Origin: Oricola indica
GTDB taxonomy: Bacteria; Pseudomonadota; Alphaproteobacteria; Rhizobiales; Rhizobiaceae
Length of the DNA stretch: 61,071 bases
NCBI RefSeq assembly: GCF_019966595.1
Contig: NZ_JAINFJ010000015.1
Span: forward strand, 1 to 61,071
Reading direction: 5' to 3'
Under the pieces are notes generated by a model. That model saw nothing but the letters and a program-made list of their open reading frames with translations, was not told where the DNA came from and searched no databases. Position numbers and translations under genes: made by a program. Positions within the stretch are counted from its first letter, which is position 1, and each line of letters opens with the position of its first letter. Of the stretch, positions 44,385 through 53,362 are shown piece by piece.

Positions 44385-45917
44385 TCAAACCTTCGCGTCC
44401 GCTCCCTGCCAATAACGCTCGCGCAAGACGCGTTTCAGAACCTTGCCTGTCGGATTGCGCGGCAGTTCATCCACGAAGTCGTAGCTGCGCGGCTTGAGGT
44501 AATCGGCGAGATGGTCCGCGCAGTACGCAGTCAGTTCGTCTTCGGTCACGCTAAAGCCCGGCTTCACGCAGACCGCGGCTTTCAGGGTCTCGCCCCATTT
44601 TGGGTCCGGAACGCCAAACACGGCCACGTCCGAGACGGCAGGATGGTGCTGCAACACGTCCTCGACCTCGCTCGGATAGATGTTCTCGCCACCGCTGATC
44701 ACCATGTCGTGGCGCCGGTCGACGATGTAGAGATAACCATCCTCATCGAGCCGGCCCATGTCGCCGAGCGAAAACCAGCTGCCGCGAAATGCCTGGGCCG
44801 TCTTTTCCGGGTCGTTGTAATAACCGCTGAAAAGCGTCGGTGTGCGCAGATAGATCTCTCCCACCGTTCCTGACGGCACTTCATTGCCTTCGGTGTCGAG
44901 AATGCGCACATCGATATCGCGCACCGGCCGGCCGACGCTGCGGGTCTTGTTTTTCAGTTCTTCCGATCCGATCGACGCAATGATCCGCGTTTCGGTCGCA
45001 GCGTAGAATTCCTGCAGGATCGGCCCGAAGCCTTCGAGAACGTCGTTCTTGATCTTGGTCGGCAATGGCGCACCCCCGCTGATCAGAAGCCGCATAGAAC
45101 TGGTGTCGAAAGATGCGAAGTCCTCGCATTCCAGCATCATGCGAAACATGGTTGGCACGAAGAACCCGTTGGTCACCTTGTATTTCTGGATCAACTCCAG
45201 ACATTCGCGCGCCTTGAAGTCTCGCATCACGATGGACGTACCACCGAGATAGATTTGCAGCTGGGCAAAATCGCGCGGTGCGGAATGCCAGAAATACCCG
45301 GGATTCAGGGAAACTTCCTCCGGCCGGAAATCATAGAGAAGCGTCTTGTAGAGATAGCCGACGGCGATTGCGCGATGGCTGACGATTGCGGCCTTGGCCC
45401 GCCCCGTCGTGCCTGAAGTATAGCCGAGATAAAGCGGCTCCTCCGGCGTGAAATCGACCTCGGGCGCGATCTCCCGGCCGGCTTCGAGGATGGTTTCGTA
45501 ATTCTGTTCGCCGCCTGCCTCGTCGTCGAGAACGATCGTGCGTGCCGCAATGGTCGCCGCCATGTCCGGCTGAAGGGTTGCCAGCAACTCGGTAAATTCC
45601 GGCTCGATGAAAACGCCGGTGACCTGTGCATGTTCAAGCCGCACGGCAACTTCTGCAGCCCGCAGGCGGTGGTTGATCGGCACCATGCAGATACCGGCCA
45701 GGCCGAGCGCAAAGGAAATCTCCAGATAGCGATGGCTATTGCGGGCCAGCACGGCGATGCGGTCGCCCCTGCGATACCCGCGCGCATTCAGGGCATCGGC
45801 AAGCTTGTTTACACGTGCATGCAGTTCGCGGTGGGTCCAGCTTTTTCCCTCGAAGACGATTGCAGGCCGGTCCCGATATTGAATTGCAGTATATGCAAGC
45901 GACTTTCCAACTATCAT
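44385..45917 (-). CDS. AMP-forming acyl-CoA ligase
   Basis: A 510-residue ANL-superfamily ligase: YLGYTSGTTGRAKAA, QEFYAATETRIIAS, GYLYIVDRRHDMVISGGENI and RNPTGKVLKRVLRE with the catalytic Lys. The ATG at 45917 forms a 4-base overlap with the 69-residue membrane protein, so it is translated after the TRAP transporter genes. Direct coupling of importer and ligase suggests that the TRAP substrate is a carboxylate activated here. Confidence 0.92.
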   Translation of the reverse strand: MIVGKSLAYTAIQYRDRPAIVFEGKSWTHRELHARVNKLADALNARGYRRGDRIAVLARNSHRYLEISFALGLAGICMVPINHRLRAAEVAVRLEHAQVTGVFIEPEFTELLATLQPDMAATIAARTIVLDDEAGGEQNYETILEAGREIAPEVDFTPEEPLYLGYTSGTTGRAKAAIVSHRAIAVGYLYKTLLYDFRPEEVSLNPGYFWHSAPRDFAQLQIYLGGTSIVMRDFKARECLELIQKYKVTNGFFVPTMFRMMLECEDFASFDTSSMRLLISGGAPLPTKIKNDVLEGFGPILQEFYAATETRIIASIGSEELKNKTRSVGRPVRDIDVRILDTEGNEVPSGTVGEIYLRTPTLFSGYYNDPEKTAQAFRGSWFSLGDMGRLDEDGYLYIVDRRHDMVISGGENIYPSEVEDVLQHHPAVSDVAVFGVPDPKWGETLKAAVCVKPGFSVTEDELTAYCADHLADYLKPRSYDFVDELPRNPTGKVLKRVLRERYWQGADAKV

Positions 45918-46123
45918 TTGGTTTCCTTGTAAGTGTCGGAGCTTGTTGGTTTGAGCGGCGCCACCTTGTGAACGAACCGCATGCCAACCATGACCGCGAC
46001 CGCGCAGACCAGCGTCAGGGCCAGGTATTCGAGGTAGTTCGTGAAATGCATTCCGAGATAGGCCGGGACAAAACAGATGCCGGTGAGCAGCAGGACCATG
46101 ATCCATTGGAGTAAGAATTTCAT
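45914..46123 (-). CDS. 69-residue two-helix membrane protein
   Basis: A small protein with two hydrophobic segments (FLLQWIMVLLLTGICFVPAY and LALTLVCAVAVMVGM) and a basic, soluble tail. It overlaps the TRAP permease end by 4 bases and the CoA ligase start by 4 bases, so it is surely translated. It may be an accessory subunit of the TAXI-TRAP transporter, whose permease is a fused protein. I know no named family. Confidence 0.7.
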   Translation of the reverse strand: MKFLLQWIMVLLLTGICFVPAYLGMHFTNYLEYLALTLVCAVAVMVGMRFVHKVAPLKPTSSDTYKETK

Positions 46124-48120
46124 GTTCTAACCTCCTTGGTGCGGTTCGCATTGCCCTGGCGGCGCTGACGGAATGCGACAAACGCGACCAGGGTGACCGC
46201 GGCGAGCCCGTAACGCGCATCGGGGGTGATCAGCAGCATGGCAGCGGCCGCAAGGAGCAGCCGTTCCCAGGCAGCCAGTTGGGACATGAAATAGCCCTGG
46301 ATAGAGGCAGCCAGGACGATCACGCCCAGCCCCGCGGATGCAGCGGCAATACCGATTTCGAACGGTGACCCGTTCAGCAGCAGGCCCGGCGTGTAAACGA
46401 ACATGAACGGAATGATGAAAGATGCGATCCCGATCTTGGACGCGGTCCAGCCGGTCGTCCAGGGACTGGAGCCGGCAATGCCGGCCGCCGCATATGTCGT
46501 CAATGCGATCGGCGGAGTGACGCCCGACAGGGCACCGAAATAGAACACGAACAGGTTCGCGGCCATTGGCGAAACGCCCATGTCGACGATTGACGGGACA
46601 ACGAGCGCCGCAAGCGTGATGTAAATGATCGTCGTGGTCATGCCCATTCCGAGCACGACGCAGATGATCATCGTCATGATCAGCGCAGGCAGCATGTTGC
46701 CCTGCGACACTTCCAGAATGAGCCTGGAGAACCTGCCGGCGAGCCCCGAGAGGTCCATCGAACCAATGATCAGGCCCGCGGCGGCACAGGCGATCGCGAT
46801 CGGTATCGTCGCCCTGATCGCATTCTCCAGGCCGGCGATCACGTCTGCCGGTCCGAGCCTGGTTTCGGGGCGGAACTGGATCACGACCAGCGTCACGATC
46901 AACGCTGCGACGCCGGCAACCATCGGCGTGAATCCCATGATCAGAAGCGTAATGATCGCAACAAGAGACAGCAGGAGCGGCCAGCCGCGGCGCAGAACCT
47001 TCAGGAAATCCGGAAGCTCGCTGCGCGGCATGCCCACAAGGCCCTTCTTGCCGGCCTCGAAGTGGATCATGGCAAGAAGCGAGAGAAAGTAGAGAAGCGC
47101 CGGAATCAACGCCGCCATAACCACGTCACGGTAACCGGTGCCCGGGATGTACATCGGAATGATAAATGCGGCGGCGCCCATGATTGGCGGCATGATCTGC
47201 CCCCCATTCGACGCAATGGCCTCGACCGAAGCCGCAACTCGCGCACTGAATCCCGACGACTTCATCAAAGGGATGGTGAAGGAACCGGAGGTGACCACGT
47301 TCGCGGTCGTGCTTCCAGACAGCGTCCCGTAAAGCGCGCTCGCGATTGCCGCAGCCTTGGCCGGACCGCCCCTCATGTTTCCTGTGGTGGCAATCGCAAG
47401 ATCCGTGAAGAATTGTCCGGCACCGGAACGGACCAGGATCGCGCCGAACATCATGAATGCAATGATGAAGGTCGAGGCAACAGAGACCGGAATGCCGAGC
47501 ATGCCGTCAGTGTCCATCGTGAGATAGGAAATGAGGGATTCATACTCGGTCGGCGCAGCATAGAAGATGCCCGGAAAACTCGGCGCAAACACGGCGTGCA
47601 GCATGAAAAAGACGGGCAGTATCACCAGCGCCATTCCGACCGTGCGGCGAATGGATTCCAGAACCAGGAGTACCAACACCGTGCCGTTGATGACGTCCCC
47701 CGGATCGGGCAGACCCGAACGCATCGCCAATCCATCGATGTCACTGATCATGTAGGTGTAGCAGCCGACAGTACCGAGGATCAGCGCAAGATCGACAAGA
47801 GAGACCAGACGCAGCGGCGCGGTCCAGCTCTTCCGGCCGAGCGGATAGAAAATAAAAGTCAGAAGCAGAAAGAGGGTTATATGCGTCAGCCTGTGGCGAA
47901 ACGCTTCCGCAACACCGAAAAGTCCTCCTGCGAGATGATATATGGCGGTGGCAAAAGCCAACGTGGCGGCGGCGAATACCAACCAGCCGGGTATCGTGCG
48001 AACCGTTCCATTGAACCAGGAGTCGGCTGCATTTTCTTCCTCGTAGTGAATTGCCACTACATCCTCCCCACGCCACCGCGCATGATAAATGCCGGGACGC
48101 GCTTCAAGCAGATGGTTCAC
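46120..48120 (-). CDS. TRAP transporter permease, fused small and large subunits (TAXI type)
   Basis: A 666-residue membrane protein of the fused 4TM/12TM TRAP class. The N-terminal quarter has four helices (small-subunit-like), and the rest is the DctM-like large subunit with PAKAAAIASALYGTLSGSTT, NGGQIMPPIMGAAAFIIP and FYFGALSGVTPPIALTTYAA. It uses a cation gradient to import substrate delivered by the TAXI binding protein encoded just upstream. Confidence 0.93.
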   Translation of the reverse strand: MNHLLEARPGIYHARWRGEDVVAIHYEEENAADSWFNGTVRTIPGWLVFAAATLAFATAIYHLAGGLFGVAEAFRHRLTHITLFLLLTFIFYPLGRKSWTAPLRLVSLVDLALILGTVGCYTYMISDIDGLAMRSGLPDPGDVINGTVLVLLVLESIRRTVGMALVILPVFFMLHAVFAPSFPGIFYAAPTEYESLISYLTMDTDGMLGIPVSVASTFIIAFMMFGAILVRSGAGQFFTDLAIATTGNMRGGPAKAAAIASALYGTLSGSTTANVVTSGSFTIPLMKSSGFSARVAASVEAIASNGGQIMPPIMGAAAFIIPMYIPGTGYRDVVMAALIPALLYFLSLLAMIHFEAGKKGLVGMPRSELPDFLKVLRRGWPLLLSLVAIITLLIMGFTPMVAGVAALIVTLVVIQFRPETRLGPADVIAGLENAIRATIPIAIACAAAGLIIGSMDLSGLAGRFSRLILEVSQGNMLPALIMTMIICVVLGMGMTTTIIYITLAALVVPSIVDMGVSPMAANLFVFYFGALSGVTPPIALTTYAAAGIAGSSPWTTGWTASKIGIASFIIPFMFVYTPGLLLNGSPFEIGIAAASAGLGVIVLAASIQGYFMSQLAAWERLLLAAAAMLLITPDARYGLAAVTLVAFVAFRQRRQGNANRTKEVRT

Positions 48121-48166
48121 AGAGAAAGCGCGGCCGCCACGAACGTAGCGGCCGCGCCGTGACGCC

Positions 48167-49156
48167 TTACCAGGCGTTCTTCTTCTTCAGATAGGCGATG
48201 GCACCGTCATGGAACGGGATCGGGCCGTCCTTCAGGCTGCTCGTCGCAAGCTCGACATTCAACGAAGGGCCCCCACCCATGAATTTCTGCAGGTCAGGGT
48301 CTTCATAGATCGTCTTGGTGATTTCCTCGACCAGATCGTTCGGCATATCCGCGGAGACGAGGAAGATCGACCACATGACGGGAACCGGGAAGTCACCCTT
48401 CACGCCCTTATAGGGATCGGCCGGATACATCATCTTGGTGTAGGCGCCCTTCGGCGTGAGCGCGTCAAGCGCTTGCTCCACTTCTTCCTCAGTGTAGGGC
48501 GGGATATCGATGCCCGGCGACTCGGAAAGCTTCAGAAGCAGCGGACTGGGCACCGACCCGTAATACATGAAGGCGTCAAGGCGACGGTCCTGCATCATGT
48601 TGCCTGCGTCGTTCAAACCCAGAAACTGCATTTGTCCGCCATTGGCAGCCAGCGATTCCTCGGTGATTCCCTTGGTCTCCAGGATCTGCATGACAGCCTG
48701 GGCCGTAGACCATTCGCGTTTACCGGGGCTGACAACCTTGCCCTGAAGGTCTGCCATCGACTTGATGTTGGCGTCCTTGCGAGTAACGGCGTGGAGATAC
48801 GCCGGATAGAATGTGCCGATCAGGCGGACATTCTGGTACTTCCGGTCGAAGCTGCCCTCTCCGTTCCACGCCTCAAGCGACACAGGCGTAAAGCTGAAAC
48901 CCATCTGCGCCTTGCCTTCACTGACCAGCATCTGGTTCTTCTGCGAACCGCCGGGTGTGTGACTGAAAGCGATATCCGGGAACTTCTTCTGCAGCTTTTC
49001 GGAAAGCTGTGTTCCGAAAGTATGCCAGATGCCGCCGGGCGACGTGGAAACAATCTTGAAGAACTCCGGATTGTCGTCAGCGGCTGCGGCCATCTGGCTC
49101 GCCGCCCCGAATATGGCGGCGCTTAGAACGGCCGCCTTGGCAAATTGCTTTATCAT
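48167..49156 (-). CDS. TAXI-family TRAP substrate-binding protein
   Basis: A 329-residue periplasmic protein. The signal peptide is MIKQFAKAAVLSAAIFGAAS with cleavage near MAAAADD. The mature part shows TSPGGIWHTFGTQLSEKLQK, SHTPGGSQKNQMLV and GKVVSPGKREWSTAQAVM, typical of TAXI receptors. It delivers ligand, in known cases glutamate-like or other organic anions, to the TRAP permease encoded next. The ligand is not predictable. Confidence 0.92.
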   Translation of the reverse strand: MIKQFAKAAVLSAAIFGAASQMAAAADDNPEFFKIVSTSPGGIWHTFGTQLSEKLQKKFPDIAFSHTPGGSQKNQMLVSEGKAQMGFSFTPVSLEAWNGEGSFDRKYQNVRLIGTFYPAYLHAVTRKDANIKSMADLQGKVVSPGKREWSTAQAVMQILETKGITEESLAANGGQMQFLGLNDAGNMMQDRRLDAFMYYGSVPSPLLLKLSESPGIDIPPYTEEEVEQALDALTPKGAYTKMMYPADPYKGVKGDFPVPVMWSIFLVSADMPNDLVEEITKTIYEDPDLQKFMGGGPSLNVELATSSLKDGPIPFHDGAIAYLKKKNAW

Positions 49157-49220
49157 GCTTTCTCCTCCACTTGGGTTGCATGCTGGGTTGAATGACTAGT
49201 TCGGTATCTAGTTCTTGTGT

Positions 49221-49718
49221 TTATTCCGCTGCGGCCAACGGCGCGGCGATGGTGAGTTCATCGGGGAACTCGGCCATGGCCCTTCCGCTCGCAACCTGTT
49301 CATCCCTCTGGTTGAACACTGCGACATCGAAGACGACCCAACGTCCCTTGTCCGTGATCTGCTTTTCGCTGACCGTCACTTTCGGCGTGATCGTGTCTCC
49401 GGGCTTCACCGGGCTGAGCCAACGGGTCTCAAGGCGCCGGTGATAGCCGCCGCGCGGCATCAGCCAATCGGTCAGCGTACGGGTGATCAGCGCGAAATTC
49501 TGCATGCCGTGCATGATCACGCCGCCGAAATTCGTCTTGCCGAAATCATCCGCCATGTAATTGTCGTCGAAATGAAGCGGGTTGAAATCCAGCGACGCTT
49601 CGGCGAAGCGCTTGATCGTTTCCCGGCTCGGGGTGAAGGGCGTGCCTTCGAAGCGATCCCCTTCGTTGATTTCCGAAAAATGCTGTTCGGTTGTCTTGTT
49701 CGTCATCGGTCGTTCCAT
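49221..49718 (-). CDS. MaoC-family hydratase
   Basis: A 165-residue MaoC-type protein with FAEASLDFNPLHFDDNYMAD and FGGVIMHGMQNFALITRT. The motif has Asn-Pro-Leu-His-Phe-Asp in place of the exact SGDxNPIHxD, but the Asp/His pair seems retained. The start may be the ATG at 49718 or the one at 49706 (MTNKTTEQ), which has GGAACG upstream. It is paired with a second MaoC protein and a CoA-transferase. Confidence 0.85.
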   Translation of the reverse strand: MERPMTNKTTEQHFSEINEGDRFEGTPFTPSRETIKRFAEASLDFNPLHFDDNYMADDFGKTNFGGVIMHGMQNFALITRTLTDWLMPRGGYHRRLETRWLSPVKPGDTITPKVTVSEKQITDKGRWVVFDVAVFNQRDEQVASGRAMAEFPDELTIAAPLAAAE

Positions 49719-49721
49719 TTC

Positions 49722-50204
49722 TTATTGAGGGCGGATGGTCCAGCCGCGGCCGGAACAAACCACGTCACCGTTCTGGTTCGTGAAAACATTGTCATGGATG
49801 ACGAAGAGGCGGCCCTTGCGCATGTAGCGGTCGAGCGCCCTGCCCTGCATGGTGATCGTGTCACCGGGTCTGGCCGGAACGTTGTAGAACCAGCTCTGGC
49901 TGGCGTTGATTGTCCCGGGCGAACGCATCCAGTCTTCCGTGCCCGTGCATGCGAACATCAGGAGAATGTGAATGGTCGGCGGCGCGACAATTCCGCCATA
50001 CGGCGTTTTGCGCGCATACTCTTCATCGAAATAGAGCGGATTGGTCTCGCCCATCGCTTCTGCGAAGGTGGCGATGATCTCTTTCGTCAGCGTATACGGC
50101 TTCGTATCGCGCGGCGCGCCCGGAACGATTTGATCCCATGTTTGCCGCGCTCCTGCGTCTTTCCAGAAATCGGTCTCGAATTCGCCCGTTGAAATCGCTT
50201 GCAT
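49722..50204 (-). CDS. MaoC-family hydratase
   Basis: A 160-residue MaoC-type protein: FAEAMGETNPLYFDEEYARK and YGGIVAPPTIHILLMFACTG. The motif position has Tyr-Phe-Asp instead of His-x-Asp, which puts its catalytic ability in doubt. It may be the partner chain of the 49221-49718 protein, as in heteromeric two-chain hydratases. The ATG at 50204 is chosen because the longer frame runs into the CoA-transferase gene. Confidence 0.82.
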   Translation of the reverse strand: MQAISTGEFETDFWKDAGARQTWDQIVPGAPRDTKPYTLTKEIIATFAEAMGETNPLYFDEEYARKTPYGGIVAPPTIHILLMFACTGTEDWMRSPGTINASQSWFYNVPARPGDTITMQGRALDRYMRKGRLFVIHDNVFTNQNGDVVCSGRGWTIRPQ

Positions 50205-50235
50205 TCCTTGTTGTCCTCTCTGATTTGAAAAGGGG

Positions 50236-51447
50236 TTAGGCGGCTTCGGCCGGCCCGTTTGACACCAAAAGACTGCTTTCAAGCGCAGCCTCGATTTCTG
50301 CGGCCGACAGACCAGCTTCACTCAAAATTTTTCTTCCGTGCTCACCCAGCAGGGGTGGCGGCAAGCGGAGTTCGGCAGGAGTTCGTCCATAGCGAACGGG
50401 CAGACCGATTGTCGGGACTGTTCGGCCCGAGCCGTCCGAGATCCTCGCACCCATCCCGTTTTGCTGAATCTGCGGATCCGAAAAGACTTCTGCATAGTCG
50501 AGCACGAGGCCGATCGGCACGCCCGCGCCGCCGAGCACGGAAACCCAGTGGTCGGCCGTTCTGGCGCGAAAAAGCGGAACGATAAGTTTATCGAGTTCAG
50601 TGCGGTGACGAACACGGTCGGAATTGTTCGTGAATCTTGGGTCGTGCACCCAATCTTCGGCACCCAAAGCGGAACACATCGCTTTCCAGTGCTTGTTGCT
50701 CATCACGCAGATATTGATCGGCCTGTCGGCTGTCTCATAACTATCCGTGGGGGCCGAGAAGTACGAGCCGTTGCCCACTTTCGGCGTCTGCTCGCCGGTT
50801 GCGAAATAGTTGGAAATCTGGGGCGCCTGCAGAGCGACCAGGCAGTCAACCAGCGAAAGCTCGATGAACTGGCCTTCGCCGTCACGATCGCGCGCGCGCA
50901 GGGCGGCAACAATCGCGAGCGCAGCATTCAGACCGGCAACCATGTCGGCTACCCTCTCGCCACACTTGACCGGCCGGGAGTTGGGGCCGGTGACGGCCAT
51001 CAGGCCGGCCATGCCCTGGAAGATATTGTCGAGGCCGGGACGGTCGGCATAAGGCCCTGTCTGGCCAAAGCCGGAGATCGAGCAGTAAACGACTTGGGGA
51101 TTGCGGGCCCGGACCGCTTCATAATCGATACCGAGCTTCTCCTTCACCCTTGGCAGGAAGTTCTCGACGACGACGTCGGCCTTCTCAGCCATTTTCAGCA
51201 GTAACGCGCCGGCCTCCGGATGCCGGAAATCGATGCACAGGCTGCGCTTGTTGCGATTGACGCTCTGATAGTAGGCTGACTCGCCATCGATACTCGGGGG
51301 GCAAAGATCCCGACTGGGATCGCCCTCCTTCGGCTCGACCTTCCAGACGTCCGCACCGAGATCAGCCAATTGCATCGTGGCAAAAGGCCCCGAAAGCACT
51401 CGGGACAGATCAAGAATGCGCACTCCTGACAGTGGCGCTCCTCCCAT
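50236..51447 (-). CDS. CaiB/BaiF family III CoA-transferase
   Basis: A 403-residue family III CoA-transferase: GVRILDLSRVLSGPFATMQL, VWKVEPKEGDPSRDLCPP, VVVENFLPRVKEKLG and the catalytic Asp in YADRPGLDNIFQGMAG. The ATG at 51447 follows GGGAG at good spacing. It is the first gene of the leftward operon with MaoC, TRAP and ligase genes, divergent from an IclR regulator. It may start the pathway by moving CoA from an available donor such as succinyl-CoA onto the imported acid. Confidence 0.92.
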   Translation of the reverse strand: MGGAPLSGVRILDLSRVLSGPFATMQLADLGADVWKVEPKEGDPSRDLCPPSIDGESAYYQSVNRNKRSLCIDFRHPEAGALLLKMAEKADVVVENFLPRVKEKLGIDYEAVRARNPQVVYCSISGFGQTGPYADRPGLDNIFQGMAGLMAVTGPNSRPVKCGERVADMVAGLNAALAIVAALRARDRDGEGQFIELSLVDCLVALQAPQISNYFATGEQTPKVGNGSYFSAPTDSYETADRPINICVMSNKHWKAMCSALGAEDWVHDPRFTNNSDRVRHRTELDKLIVPLFRARTADHWVSVLGGAGVPIGLVLDYAEVFSDPQIQQNGMGARISDGSGRTVPTIGLPVRYGRTPAELRLPPPLLGEHGRKILSEAGLSAAEIEAALESSLLVSNGPAEAA

Positions 51448-51491
51448 CGAATTGTTCTCCCTGCGAACTTTTGTTCTTAGATCGAACATAT

Positions 51492-51556
51492 TCGACGATT
51501 GTTAGATCGGTCAACCGCCTTGACTGCCGTTTTTCAATATTTCAAACATTTGTTCG
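51492..51556. promoter_or_regulatory. Two degenerate operator-like sites, I and J
   Basis: Between the CoA-transferase and the IclR gene, TCGAC-GATT-GTTAG (51492-51505) and CAAAC-ATTT-GTTCG (51543-51556) keep one good half each of the CTAAC-N4-GTTCG pattern. They could be TetR-regulon sites, IclR sites, or coincidence. Confidence 0.35.
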
Positions 51557-51585
51557 CTGAGAGCACAAAATCGGATGTAGGTGAC

Positions 51586-52362
51586 GTGGTAGATAGTGAA
51601 TCGAACGGGATCGAATCCGTTCAGGGGTTTACGCGCGGATTGGCAGTCATTCGTTGCTTTGGAGAGGACGCCGCGCGTCTGACACTTACCGATGTCGCCA
51701 AGCGGACAGGCCTGTCGCGGGCAGGCGCAAGGCGTCTGCTCTACACGCTATGCAACGAAAATTACGCAGACACCGACGGCAAGTTCTTCTGGTTGACCCC
51801 GCGCATTCTCGATCTGGGCTATTCCTATCTGTCCTCGATGGAGCTTTGGGGCTTTGCGCAGGAATATCTCGAGAAGCTCCGCGAGAGCCTGGGCGAATCG
51901 GCTTCGATTGCGGTCCTCGACGGTAATGATGTCGTCTACGTGTTGCGGGCCCAGACCAAACGGATGCTGGCATCCTATCTCGGCGTCGGAAGTCGCATTC
52001 CTGCCTATGTGGTCTCGCTTGGCCGCATTCAACTCGCCATGTTGCCCGACGCAAAGCTCGAGCAATATCTTTCCCAGGCCACCCTGGAAAAGTTCACTCC
52101 CTTCACGATCGACAACGTCGATGATCTTCGCGAGCGGCTAAAGATCGACCGCGAACGCGGATACTCGATTGTCATGAAAGAACTCGAACTCGGCATTTCC
52201 GGCGTCGCCATGCCCGTGCGCGATCGCCTTCATCGCACCATCGCGGCGATAAGCTGCAACTTCCGGCCGGATATCGGCGAGGAGCCGGCGAAGATGAAGG
52301 AAATTATCTCAAACCTTCAGCAGACCCGCGACGAGATCGAGACCGTTTTGCGCATGCGCTGA
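51586..52362 (+). CDS. IclR-family transcriptional regulator
   Basis: About 258 residues. The N-terminal winged helix reads VQGFTRGLAVIRCFGED, LTLTDVAKRTGLSRAGARRL and the wing DGKFFWLTPRILDLG. The C-terminal effector domain includes VAMPVRDRLHRTIAAISCN. The GTG at 51586 gives the usual family length; a TTG at 51499 would lie inside site I. The closest named relatives are PcaR/PcaU-like regulators of aromatic catabolism. It probably controls the divergent CoA-transferase/TRAP operon. It is convergent with the second IclR gene. Confidence 0.88.
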   Translation: MVDSESNGIESVQGFTRGLAVIRCFGEDAARLTLTDVAKRTGLSRAGARRLLYTLCNENYADTDGKFFWLTPRILDLGYSYLSSMELWGFAQEYLEKLRESLGESASIAVLDGNDVVYVLRAQTKRMLASYLGVGSRIPAYVVSLGRIQLAMLPDAKLEQYLSQATLEKFTPFTIDNVDDLRERLKIDRERGYSIVMKELELGISGVAMPVRDRLHRTIAAISCNFRPDIGEEPAKMKEIISNLQQTRDEIETVLRMR

Positions 52363-52394
52363 GACCCACACGACGCCGGTTAGCCCGGTCGGGT

Positions 52395-53168
52395 TCAGGA
52401 ACCTGTACTTGCCCGGATACGGGCCGCCGTGTGCTGCAATGCCGGTAAAAGCTCTTTCACCGCCGTCGCTTCGGTGAACAGGCCTGCTGGCAGGCTGATA
52501 TTGATCGCCGCGACCACATCGCCAGCCATGTCGCGGACAGGCATGGCGATACCCGCAATCGATTCGTCGAATTCCCCATCTCCCCAGCAATAGCCCTGCC
52601 TGCGGACTTTCCTGATTTCCTCGGCCAGCAATTCCTTGTCCGTTATCGTCTTGGATGTCAGTCGCCTGACCTCAGCTCTTTCCAGATAGGCGGCGAGTTC
52701 CTCATCCGACAGGCCCGACAACAAGGCCCGCCCCATCGATACGCTGTAGGCCGGCATCCTGCTGCCCAATGACGGGCTCATTGGAAGAATCCGCAGGGCG
52801 TGCTGACGCTGAAGGTACACGATGTCGTCGCCGTCAAGCACCGAAAGCGCGCATGACTGGTTCATGTTCGCACTGAGTTCCTCCAGCGCGAACTGGGCCT
52901 CCCGCCAATAAGGCAGGGTCGCCAGATAGGACAGTCCAAGCCGCAATACCCTCGGCGTCAGCCAGTATCGTTTGCCGTCGCTGCGCACCATCTCAAGATC
53001 CAGCAGCGTCAGGAGAAAGCGCCTCAAGGCGGTGCGCGGCAGGCCGGTCGTCGTGGCGAGCTGGGCCAGGGACTGGCCGTCGGTCTCAACGCTCAACGCC
53101 TCAATGACCTTCAGTCCCCGAGCGAATGTTCGCACGAAGGATTCGCTCTCCGGAGTCGCCATTTCCAT
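52395..53168 (-). CDS. IclR-family transcriptional regulator
   Basis: A 257-residue IclR regulator with FARGLKVIEALSVETDGQSL, LAQLATTTGLPRTALRRFLL and GKRYWLTPRVLRLGLSYLAT, then the effector domain with GYCWGDGEFDESIAGIAMPV. It diverges from the rhodanese and monooxygenase genes across a two-palindrome operator (53205-53244) and is therefore their likely regulator. It is similar in organisation to the IclR at 51586-52362. Confidence 0.9.
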   Translation of the reverse strand: MEMATPESESFVRTFARGLKVIEALSVETDGQSLAQLATTTGLPRTALRRFLLTLLDLEMVRSDGKRYWLTPRVLRLGLSYLATLPYWREAQFALEELSANMNQSCALSVLDGDDIVYLQRQHALRILPMSPSLGSRMPAYSVSMGRALLSGLSDEELAAYLERAEVRRLTSKTITDKELLAEEIRKVRRQGYCWGDGEFDESIAGIAMPVRDMAGDVVAAINISLPAGLFTEATAVKELLPALQHTAARIRASTGS

Positions 53169-53204
53169 CGCCTTTCTTGACGGAACTGTTCAACGCGGCC
53201 TAAT

Positions 53205-53244
53205 ATGACCGCTTAGCGGCTAAGAATAACCGCTTAGCGGTCAT
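53205..53244. promoter_or_regulatory. Twin-palindrome IclR operator
   Basis: Two identical 11-base palindromes CCGCTTAGCGG at 53209-53219 and 53230-53240, with centres 21 bases apart (two helical turns). The outer ends ATGACC and GGTCAT extend the symmetry. The position in the divergent iclR/rhodanese promoter fits an IclR dimer-of-dimers site. Confidence 0.7.
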
Positions 53245-53362
53245 TTTACAAGAGAAAATTCATGATCCAGGAGGAGAGTCGAAAAATGCGTGCCAAATCC
53301 ATCCGGACGGAGGTCCACAACCATCCGGTCCTGCCCGTTTCGGGAATCCGGGCGGGAGGAAA

